A DNA stretch of 64,000 nt from Carnegiea gigantea. Its lineage: Eukaryota; Streptophyta; Magnoliopsida; Caryophyllales; Cactaceae. The DNA is taken from the NCBI GenBank assembly GCA_029747015.1, contig JAKOGI010000002.1:1283001-1347000 (forward strand). The letters are read 5' to 3'. The translations under genes and the position numbers were made by a program. Position 1 is the stretch's first letter. Each line of letters begins with the position of its first letter. Positions 35,312 to 44,101 of the stretch are shown here, piece by piece. The notes under the pieces are model-generated. The model was not told the origin of the DNA and did no database searches. It saw only the letters and a list, made by a program, of their open reading frames with translations.

Positions 35312-36490
35312 GAGGAGCCCTTTCTCTACAAGTTGTGCAAGGATGGGATTACCAAGCGATGCCTTCCTGAGGGGGGAAATTCAGAGTGTGATCTCCCATT
35401 GTCGTGACTCTCCTTGTGGAGGACATGCTAGCACCTCCAAGACAGCTGCTAAGGTGCTCCAAGCGGGGCTCTTTTGGCCCTCACTCTTCAAGGACATCCA
35501 TGCATATGTCCGCGCATGTGATCGTTGCCAACGGATGGGAAACCTGTCCAGGAAGAATGAGATGCCCCTTAACTTCATCCTTGAAGTTGAAATCTTCGAT
35601 GTTTGGGGCATCGAATTTATGGGACCTTTTCCGTCTTCGAGGGAAAACAAGTATATTCTAGTCGCCGTGGACTACGTCTCCAAGTGGGTGGAGGCCGTGA
35701 CTAGCCCTACCAATGACTCCAGAGTCGTCTCTTTAAGAAGATCATATTCCCTCGTTTTGGCATCCCGAGGGTGCTAATAAGTGACAATGGATCGCACTTC
35801 ACAGAGAAGAAGCTGGAAACACTTTTGAAGAAATATGGAGTGCACCACAAGTATGGACTTGGCTACCACCCTCAAACTAGTGGCCAAGTCGAGATCTCCA
35901 ACCCGAAAATCAAATCCATTTTGGAGAAAACGGTTGCAAGATCACGTAAGGATTGGGCGGACAAGCTCGATGACGCCCTTTGGGCCTACCGCACGGCTTT
36001 CAAAACTCCTATTGGCACCACTCCCTTTCGACTCATCTATGGCAAGTCTTGTCATCTCCCCGTGGAGTTGGAACACGAGGCTTACTGGGCCATCAAGCAC
36101 TTCAACTTTGATATGAAGTCCGCAGGGGAGAAGAGGATGTTGGAGTTAAACGAGCTCGAGGAGATCCGTTTTGATGCCTATGATAGTTCCCGACTCTACA
36201 AGGAGCGAACTAAGCAGTGGCACGACAAGTTTATCAACCGCCGCGAGTTTCGGGAAGGTGACTTGGTTCTCCTTTTCAATTTCCACTTGAAACTCTTCCC
36301 TAGAAAGCTTCGCTCTATGTGGTCGAGTCCCTTTAACGTACTCAAGGTATACCCATATGGGGCCATTGAAATAGGCAATGAGACCACCGGCTCGTTCAAG
36401 GTGAATGGGTCCCGTTTGAAACACTATATCGCCGGTGAGCCACTTGAAGGGAAGGTCATGGTTGCCCTTCTCGATATCTCGTCTCCCTAG
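35312..36490 (+). pseudogene. Athila integrase, broken
   Basis: Starts after the pol stop. The HHCC region ([12 protein letters not shown] ... [10 protein letters not shown]) changes frame near the G6 run at 35371-35376, and another shift lies near 35735. Core: [13 protein letters not shown], where the first catalytic Asp (GIDFMGP) is Glu. LISDNGSHF has the second Asp, and SGQVEISNPKIKSILEKTV has the Glu, with 35 residues between them. The last frame (35771-36490) also carries the tail domain (SMWSSPFNVLKVYPYGAIEI). The altered Asp and the shifts should abolish integration. Confidence 0.88.
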
Positions 36491-37236
36491 AGATTATACT
36501 GGTCAAGCTAAGGACCTAAAATAAGCGCTTCTTGGGAGGCAACCCAAGCTTCATTGCTTTCGATCCAAAAAAAATAAAAAAAGAAAAAAAAAGGAAGGAA
36601 GGAACATGGAACCAGAGATTTGGCACGGTGGAACCATGCCCTTGGGCATGACCGTGCCATAATCCTCTCTTCCACCCCCAAAAAAAACACAAAAAAACCA
36701 AAAAAAATCAAAAAAAACCAAAAAAAATAAAAAATAAAAATGGGGGTAGCACGGGGGCAGCGTGCCTCGTGGCACCCCGTACCCTCTTTCTTCCCCCCCC
36801 CCAAAAAAAAAGAGAGAGAAGAACAAACAGGCCGGGCAGCGAAGTGGCACGGTGACATCGTGCCACTTTAAAAAATGCCAAAACGGACAATTTCTTCCTC
36901 TTCTTCCTCCTTCCTCTTCCATTCGACCTCTTTCCTCTCTCTCTCTCTCTCTCTACTGCGCGGCTTTCCCTCTCTCTCCATCCCCACTCTATCTTCCTTT
37001 TTAACCTCTCAAATTCTCTCAATTTCTTGCCAAATTCTTCAACCTTTCCACCCCCATTCACTCTACCCCACCAATTCCTCCCATTTTCATCTCAAAGTCC
37101 TTACATCCCAAATCTCATTTTCTCTCTCTAAAACCTCAACCTCCATTGTTGAGATCTAAGGTTGTAGAGAGCGAAATTGACCCTTCTCCTGCTCTTTTCA
37201 CCTCCTCTTAGGTCCAGATCTGTTTTTATTTCCACA
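36491..37236. other. Athila spacer with hairpins and homopolymer tracts
   Basis: No protein is supported; the open frames here are low-complexity artefacts of A-runs (36566-36590, 36680-36740) and CT-rich tracts. Two hairpins resemble those in the LTR: TGGCACGGT/ACCGTGCCA at 36621-36659, and AAGTGGCACG/CGTGCCACTT at 36842-36868. A CT-rich leader (36890-37140) precedes the third ORF and may be its 5' UTR or promoter. Confidence 0.6.
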
Positions 37237-38952
37237 ATGGGCAAGAAACGCATTGGGGAGGCTTCAAATGGTCCATCCCTACCCAAGAAATCATCCCGGA
37301 CAACCTCTTCTTCAACTGCATCTGCTTCTGCTAAAGGTACCAAAGATGCTTACCCTCTTATTTTACCTGCTAGCACTAGGGGTTTACAGTTTGTGAATGA
37401 CGAACAAAACTCCCGATATGAGCTTTTAGTCACTAGGAATACTAGTGAGCAGAAATATTTTCATGTTGATTCCTTGCGCTCTTTGGGTCTGTTGGATGAT
37501 TTGTTGACTCTACTTGGTAGGTTGGGATGGACCGAATATATAAACATGCAATGCAAATCCTATGACCGCTTTATGCTTGAGTTCTTGAGTTCGTTAGCTG
37601 TTGATTGGGATGGTAGTTATAATGGTCAAGAAGTCGCCATTTATTTTCGAATGTTTAACATTGATCACCGGATGAGTTTGAGAATGTTTAATGACCTTTT
37701 GCGACTCCCGGTGGTCGATAGGGTATATAGGGACGTACCCTCTTTGTGGCGACCTGACCCCGTTTGGTTGAGCATCACCTGCTCTAAACGGAAAGAGTAT
37801 ATTGATAGGTGGGGGCAACCTAGGGTCTTTGACCCTCGACAGGCCAAGGCTACCGACATTTGTAATGTCAACCTTCGGTACCTTCAACGCCTAACGGCGA
37901 ACATTGTTTTCGGCCGCAACGACAACCAGAATGGTTGTCGTTGCGCTAAACTATTTATTATCTGGTGCGCTCTGTCAGGCACCCCTCTCGACACTGGGGC
38001 CTTTATAATCTGCCACTTGGCGGAAGTAGCTAAGACCAGTAACCGGAATGTCCTTAGCGTTGGCGGTACTGTTATCGCCATTGCTATTGCCTTAGGCTAC
38101 GGCTCGAGACTCTCTATTCTCGAGCCCCATTTTTTAGGTGGTCACCTCGACCTTGGTACACTCCACCACATGCATATTATAGATACCCGAGGTGACACCA
38201 TTAGGTACCCCCACCACAAAACCATCCTTTTCATCCTCCCCAACGTTGAGCGTACCACGGTCGCCAACAAAAGCAATTGGAATTGCGACCGGAGGATTAT
38301 AAGGGCAACTATTCTTCCCCGAGAGGAACAGTTAGAAGCTGATGCCGTTATTGCATTTGATGAGGGCGACGAGAGTGAGGAGGGTGGTGATGAGGGTGAT
38401 GACGCTCCCGAGGACGAGGCCAGTGGTGCCCCTACCCATCCCGAGCCCACCCAGCCACCACCACCCCTTCACCCACCGTTCCCTCATGAGATGGGTGGCT
38501 CTTCCTCCTCTGCGGCCTACTTGCCGCTCGACCCTTCTTTTCTTCAGTCCTTCTCCGCCCTCCAAATGGAGGTGACAGGTTTTCGAGAGGGTTTTAGTGG
38601 TATGCACCACGATATCCAGCGCATTTCTGGGCGCATGGATTCCATTGAGGAGGGCATGAGTCAGTTCCGCGGTTATGTTGACCACCAAGAGCAGCGAGAG
38701 TTAAGGCAGATACAGCGTGAGGAGGAACGGGCGATTAGAGAAGCCCGTCAGTACGAGGAGAGACGGAGGATGAACGAACTGCTTTGGCGCCAGTCCGAGT
38801 TGATTCGGCAGCTAGAGGAGCGTTTTCGCTCTTTTCTGGGTGCCCCTGCGAGTTCGTCGTCCCCTCCACCTTTTGATCAGGGTGGCTCCTCGCATTTCTC
38901 CCCATTCCCCCCGCCCTTCTGGCCTCCCCCTGGGCCCGACGGCGCCCAGTGA
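37237..38952 (+). CDS. Athila third ORF (ATHILA ORF-1 family / env-position protein)
   Basis: Open for 571 residues from the ATG at 37237; the frame extends upstream to 37177, but the MGKKRIGEAS start looks natural. A basic Ser-rich start is followed by a domain with KSYDRFMLEFLSSLAVDWDGSYNGQEVAIYFRMF and HRMSLRMFNDLLRLPVV, typical of the Pfam ATHILA ORF-1 family. A hydrophobic stretch (VLSVGGTVIAIAIALGYG, about 276-293) could be a membrane segment. Then come an acidic stretch, a Pro-rich stretch, and a Glu/Arg-rich coiled-coil-like C-terminus. In Athila elements the ORF after pol is often called env-like. The role is unproven; it has no stop or frameshift, unlike gag and integrase. Confidence 0.78.
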   Translation: MGKKRIGEASNGPSLPKKSSRTTSSSTASASAKGTKDAYPLILPASTRGLQFVNDEQNSRYELLVTRNTSEQKYFHVDSLRSLGLLDDLLTLLGRLGWTEYINMQCKSYDRFMLEFLSSLAVDWDGSYNGQEVAIYFRMFNIDHRMSLRMFNDLLRLPVVDRVYRDVPSLWRPDPVWLSITCSKRKEYIDRWGQPRVFDPRQAKATDICNVNLRYLQRLTANIVFGRNDNQNGCRCAKLFIIWCALSGTPLDTGAFIICHLAEVAKTSNRNVLSVGGTVIAIAIALGYGSRLSILEPHFLGGHLDLGTLHHMHIIDTRGDTIRYPHHKTILFILPNVERTTVANKSNWNCDRRIIRATILPREEQLEADAVIAFDEGDESEEGGDEGDDAPEDEASGAPTHPEPTQPPPPLHPPFPHEMGGSSSSAAYLPLDPSFLQSFSALQMEVTGFREGFSGMHHDIQRISGRMDSIEEGMSQFRGYVDHQEQRELRQIQREEERAIREARQYEERRRMNELLWRQSELIRQLEERFRSFLGAPASSSSPPPFDQGGSSHFSPFPPPFWPPPGPDGAQ

Positions 38953-40815
38953 CTGTCTACTGTTTCCCCTTCCCCCTTGTTTCGCATGCTTCCTATCTTT
39001 TTCATTGGGGACAATGAACAGTTCAAGCATGGGGGGTGAGCTCATGAGCTGTTTCCGTGATGATTTGTGGTGGATGTTGGTTTGTATACGTATCCGTTTG
39101 TATATAGCATTCTACATATGTTTAGTTTTCATTCTAACTTAGGTGCATTTTTAGGGTGCATATAGATAGGCAATGCATTGTATATATTTTCTTTTCTAAC
39201 CCTTGGTCTCAAGTGGACATATGTTGAGTGGAGCTTCACAAGACTGCAAGGTAATTCTTCCAACTCTTCTCTTCATTTATCTACTAGTTGACTACTTAGG
39301 GTGATTTACTGCTTTCATTCCCCCCCCCCAAAAAAAAGAGGAAAAAACAAACTTTTGAAAACCCTCCTATGATGATAACCAAGGCAGTGAGGATCAGTTG
39401 GTTGATATGGTTGTGTACACTTGTGGTTTCTTTGTGGCAAAATGCTTTTGGTTGATGATTTTGGAAACGTTTTGACCACATTGTTTGGTTCGCATTCTTG
39501 TTTGCCCTTGAAACCCCCTCATCATGATTGATTATCCCTTTTAAGTAGGACATCTTTGGGGTTAGTTGTATTGTCTAGTAGTATGACCCGTGAGATTTTG
39601 AGCCTACAGACTAATCCATCAACTTAGTCTCATATTCTTTTTCATGTGTGTCTCTTCCATGGCAACATCTCTAGAACTTGCTTGGATTCTCTTTGAAACC
39701 GCATTTAGCATGTACGTAACGATGAAATGATAGAGGCATTCACTTGTTTTTGAGCTACATAGCCAAACTGCTACCCGTGATTTAATGTTTTAACCCTTGC
39801 TTACCCCTTTGAGCCTTATCCGTTTTTGTTGTGAACCTTTCACTACTAGCTCTTGGCCTAAACACATTTTCTACCTTTCAGCCAAAGCTAGTAGAGCAAC
39901 GCTTCACTATTCTGTTGGTAGTTGTGGGTGTTATGCACAGTTGTGGTTAATTTGGTATGTAAGGGGGCTGCATCCTCGTAACTATTTGGGAATTGATTGT
40001 TTTGTTATTGTGCATGCCAATCACTCATTTTCTTGTCCTTACCCAAAAAAGAAAAACAAAAACAAAAACAAAAAAAAAGGGAAAGAAAAACTTGTTGAAA
40101 AAAAAAGAGAAAAGAAAAGGGAAAAGAGAAACTTATTGAAACCTGAAAAGGGTGATAAATAAGAGTGTTTGGCATGATGGTATAGTGCATTTCCGATGGC
40201 CCTTCTGTTTTAGGGCGTGTTTGTGTCCCTAATGAGAGTGCGATATGATTTGTTTAAGTGTTGGTTGCTCACTAGCTACGGCTTTCAGCTCCTCACTTCC
40301 CAAATTGTTTATCCCCCTCCTGCCTACGCCCTTAGCCCCATTTCAACCCTACAAGGTCCTCTTGATTGTTGTTGCGTATATTGCACTTTCGCGGTGGAGA
40401 ATTGAGAATCCTACCAAGCCTATGGTAGATTGTTTAATTGGAAGAGAATCGAGTGAACCTTCTTACATCTTAAACACATGTGAGGGAGTGCAGTTACTTT
40501 GTTCGTCCTATGAGAGTCACTACCAGGCCTTCTAGCCCACTACTCATTTGGATGTGTCTTGATTGGGGAGGGGTGTGATATGGTTTGACGATATGTTGAC
40601 TTGAACATGTGGTCTTCCCAACGATTTGAAATGAATTTGAAAATTGTATTTATGCTTCAAATCACTCCACTGGTTGTGCGCACCTATGTTCGATTCGATT
40701 GATTCCCAATTGGCCTTGCCTGAGGAGGCGGGTGGTCAGAGGTTTTTGATCTCCTGTCGATTCATTCATGTTTCAGTCTTACTTGCGGACAAGTAAGAGA
40801 TAAGCATGGGGGAGT
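38953..40815. other. Athila 3' non-coding region
   Basis: No gene is supported. It includes an A-rich AAAAACAAAAAC tract at about 40046-40075. The polypurine tract AAGCATGGGGGAG (about 40803-40814) sits just ahead of the 3' LTR and would prime second-strand synthesis. Confidence 0.65.
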
Positions 40816-42107
40816 TGATAAACCTCTATTTTACCGCTTTTAGGCATGATTTCTACCCCTCATTTCGACGATTTTCGGTAAAACTTCAAGAGTATAGAAG
40901 CTAATTTGTCATTCTTTACCGCAAATGTGCCTAAATGTTGTGTGTTTGTGTTTTCAGGAGTTTGGTTGAAAGAAATGAGAGAAATAAGCTAATGCTGCGC
41001 CAAATAGGAGCCAAAAAGGTTAATCTTGAGCCAAGAGGAAGTGGCATGGTGGCACCATGCCATGCAGCATGACCGTGCCACCCAGGGAAACGGGAAAACG
41101 TAGGGCAGCAAAGTGGCACGGTTGCCCCGTGCCATATGGCACGACCCTGCCACTTTAGTTTCTCTCGTTTAATTGCGATCTTGCGTTACAATTGGCAGTT
41201 AGTTTTTCTCTCTACTTTTTCTCTCACAAAAACGACGATTAGGGTTCATAGGATTGAGATTGATTGTTGTTGGATTCAAGACATTGGATTGAAAGTACTT
41301 TATTGTTGCTGCAAATTGCACAGAGTACATTCCTTTACCTTTTTCCTTTGCGTTTTAATTCAAAGTTGATACTTTTGAGTATATTCGTTTTCTTGATTGT
41401 AATTGTGATTAGAATGATGATTAGAGGCTAAATTTTGTGTCTTGGATTGGGCGTAGCCCCTATGATGTAATTTGAATTGGTATTCTAGGTTTTTGTGAAT
41501 TGACGCCGGTGTTATAATTGAACTCTCACTTAGCATGCCAGGTATTCGATGAATTGCCAGATAGGGTCGTATTCATGTTTGTAATTAGGGTTTAGGAGAT
41601 TAACGAAAGTTAAATCCTCTACTTAGAGCGGCTTTGTGAGCGATTGAATTTCTTAACATGAAAATAGTTAGGGTTTTAATTGGGAATTAGGGGTTACACA
41701 ATCCTATGGTCTCACGACTCTAGTTTCATGAAAATAGATAACTAGAATAACTTGACCAGTATAATGATCTTTGAGAGAAGGCGTAGATGCATTGAACTTG
41801 TAACCATTCCATTTCGGTTGTCTTGTGGGCGGATTCACATGATCTAGTTTATAATCAAAAGAACATCAAAGTGTGGTGAACCCCAATCCAGGATCCTTGT
41901 CACTATTGATTTAGATAAAAGCAGTAACTTTAGATTGAATAGAATTAATGCCCAGTAAAACCCATTCTGCTAGAATCTAGCCTAAATTGAGTATTAAAGG
42001 TTGGTTCGGTGGTTGAAACCGAGTTCCTTGTGGACACGACCTGTACTTGCCGTTGCTGGCTACAACTGGCACCGTGCACTTGCGGTATTTTTAACTCAAC
42101 AAGTTTT
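40816..42107 (+). repeat. 3' LTR of Athila element
   Basis: Direct repeat of 29681-30974 from TGATAAACC to ACTCAACAAGTTTT. Small indels against the 5' LTR are visible near 41305 and 41690. Confidence 0.92.
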
Positions 42108-42108
42108 T

Positions 42109-42147
42109 GCTTCCTTCCTTCCCTCCTTCCTTCCTTCCTTCCTTAGT
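42109..42147. repeat. (CTTC)n microsatellite at the Athila-Tat junction
   Basis: About nine CTTC units with one interruption start directly at the end of the Athila LTR. They probably grew from the target site or from its duplication, and they hide the expected 5-bp repeat. Confidence 0.8.
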
Positions 42148-43420
42148 ATATACACCTAATCCAGAAAGCATGTAGCATTCAACCCAAGCAGGCTAAATTC
42201 GACATCCTTCTTTGGCGTAAAGGGAGAAACAACTGCCCTCACAAATGACGATAGCAAAGCAGAGACTGTGCATAAAAAAAAAGAAGGGTTGGTTGACTTT
42301 TCTTTTTAGTTGTTTCAAAGAAAAAAAGATGAACCAATTTTACAGATGACCACTGCTTAAAATGTAGTAAAGATTGTGTCTTTCATGAGAGGTTGCAAGT
42401 TTAAGAGATCAACTAGGGGAAAGGGGAAAGCTTAAAGGTATTACCTTTGTAGCAACTAGTGAATGTCATATGGAAAACCAAGCCCTCGAATGCAAGTTCG
42501 GTAATGTGAAGATCAAGCTTTGAGATGCATAAAGATCAAGTCTTGGGGGGCTTCCACTGAAAACCAGCAGCAATAGTAGCAATGATGGATGCTCTGGTTC
42601 TGAGTCTCGAAACCTTGGGTTTCGGCTGAGAAGAAGAAAGGCAAAACCGCAGCAGCACGTAACTAAAAAAAAAAAAAGGCAGCAGCACCAGTGTGAGGAA
42701 CTGAGAGCATCGAGGGTTTCGGGTGACTGTGTGCTGAAGCGGTGAAGAGGCCAGAAATGAACAAGGGCTGAGTGTTGGTGGCTGTCGAAGGCAAAGGAAG
42801 AAGAAGAATGAATAGTGACCTGGGCACGTGAGAAGGGCGTGATCGTTTAAGAGAGGTGTAGCAGGCTGGCGCATGTTCTTTCAATTGAAGCCCAGCCCAA
42901 CTCGAGTAAAAAAAAAAAAAAAAAGGGAAGAAAGGAGCCTCCTGGCCCAGACCCATATCCATAAGCAGCAAAAATGGCTCAGGGTCACGTGAGCCTCATA
43001 TGGCCACTTAAGTGAAGCCAGTTCGGGCTGTGGCTGGGGAATGAATAATGGGAATAGGCCCAGCCCACGCAAAGAAATCAGTCCAGGATTTGCCAAGGAA
43101 AAAAAAAAGAGAGAGAGAAAGAGAAGAAGGTCTAGCAAGAGGAAGCAGGTCGGCCCGAGCAAAGAAACAAGAGAAAATGGGAGCTTGGACCAGGATCTCA
43201 TCATGCCACTTGATCCAACTAAAATTCTCCCAGCTTTTTCATAAAAAACTGTCATTTATTCAAGCTTTCAAACAAAACGAAAAAAGGGGTCAACCAAAGC
43301 TTGTTGAAATTTCCTTCAAGGCATTTTTTTGGACAAATGATGGATTATAAAAGGAAATCGAGACATCGGTCATGCCCGAAAGACGAGTCTTGTACGTGAC
43401 GTCATCTCGAAGAGGCAATT
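42148..43420. other. Tat 3' non-coding region after the Athila insertion
   Basis: No coding region is supported; long minus-strand frames at 42536-43255 are low-complexity with poly-A-derived Phe/Lys runs. A box B-like GGTTGCAAGTTTAAG near 42393 is too weak to call a SINE. The bases before the 3' LTR (CTCGAAGAGGCAATT) are only weakly polypurine. Confidence 0.55.
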
Positions 43421-44096
43421 TGTAGGCACTAAAAATTTATTCGTGTCGTACCAAAATTAAATTAAATTAGTTAATTGGGCCAACCCTTTTAATTAATTTA
43501 ATTAAGCCCAAAAGACTTACAAGTCAAGTCCAAAATGAAGCTCAAGTAGCTAGCAAGTCCAGACTCAGCCAAAATTCGAGTCAAAGCCCAAATCGAGGCC
43601 CAAGACGACTACCAAGTTAAGTCACAACCTAAAACCTGAACGAAGTCATGGCGTGGTCAAAATCAAAAGTCAAAGTCAAAGTCAAAGGTTAAAGTCAAAG
43701 ACCTACATTGGCTCGCAAGTCAAACATCAAAATCGGTTCTTAAGTCAACGTCCAGTCAAAGTTCGAGGCGACTTCCAAGTCAACGCTCGGCCCAATCCCG
43801 GAAGACTCTCAAGTCAAAGTTAAAATCAAAACAAGCGAAAGTCAAAGCAGTTTAGGGAAAAGACTGATTAAAAGGCTCAAAACCTAGGTAAAAGCCCAAG
43901 ACCTAAGTCAAGGCCCAACTTGACTTTCAAAGGGGAGACTTTCCTATAAATAGCCCCGTACCCCTCTTTATTGGAAGGTTGAAAAATCCATCTTTAAAAG
44001 AGAAAGAATTAGAAGATTGTACTCGTAAAGATTATACCCAATTCAAATTAATTGAATTCTATAAAAAAAATCCAATTTTTGTAATTTGTGATTACA
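43421..44096 (+). repeat. 3' LTR of Tat element
   Basis: 676 bp, begins TGTAGGCACT and ends TTACA, followed by the GTAAT target duplication at 44097-44101. The TATA box is at 43945-43952. Confidence 0.93.
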
Positions 44097-44101
44097 GTAA
44101 T

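Larger units (their letters stand above)
29681..42107 (+). mobile_element. Ty3/gypsy retrotransposon, Athila lineage, nested in Tat
   Basis: LTRs of about 1.29 kb (29681-30974 and 40816-42107) begin TGATAAACC. A tRNA-Asp-type primer site follows the first, and a purine-rich AAGCATGGGGGAG precedes the second. The inside holds gag, protease-RT-RNase H, integrase and an ATHILA-type third ORF, in the Athila order. In the first 117 bases I count three LTR differences, fewer than between the Tat LTRs, agreeing with a later insertion. The target duplication is not clear because the right junction runs into a CTTC microsatellite (left flank CCCTT). gag and integrase are broken. Confidence 0.93.
16596..44096 (+). 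mobile_element. Ty3/gypsy retrotransposon, Tat lineage, with nested Athila
   Basis: Paired LTRs (16596-17268 and 43421-44096) both start TGTAGGCACT. The 3' one ends TTACA. The perfect 5-bp duplication GTAAT flanks the whole (16591-16595 and 44097-44101), proving they belong together across 27.5 kb. About 12.4 kb of this is the Athila element at 29681-42107, leaving a Tat element of about 15 kb. The order gag, protease, RT, RNase H, second RNase H, integrase on the plus strand, with a minus-strand PMD gene downstream, fits the dual-RNase H Tat clade of plant gypsy elements. Many stops, frameshifts and lost catalytic residues make it non-autonomous. Confidence 0.93.

Noticed and set aside
36508..37061. 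Long minus-strand frames rich in Phe and Gly
   Set aside because: They arise from A-runs and CT-rich tracts in the Athila spacer. Composition is low-complexity and overlapping frames are equally long.
16596..42107. Endogenous pararetrovirus
   Set aside because: LTRs, 5-bp duplications, integrase domains and gypsy gene order are present; no movement-protein or virion-protein region was seen.
42385..42420. SINE box B-like GGTTGCAAGTTTAAG
   Set aside because: Poor fit to the consensus, no box A upstream and no poly-A end.
42536..43255. Minus-strand frames over the Tat 3' region
   Set aside because: Poly-A-derived Phe runs, no domain, and overlapping frames of similar length; non-coding Tat DNA fits better.
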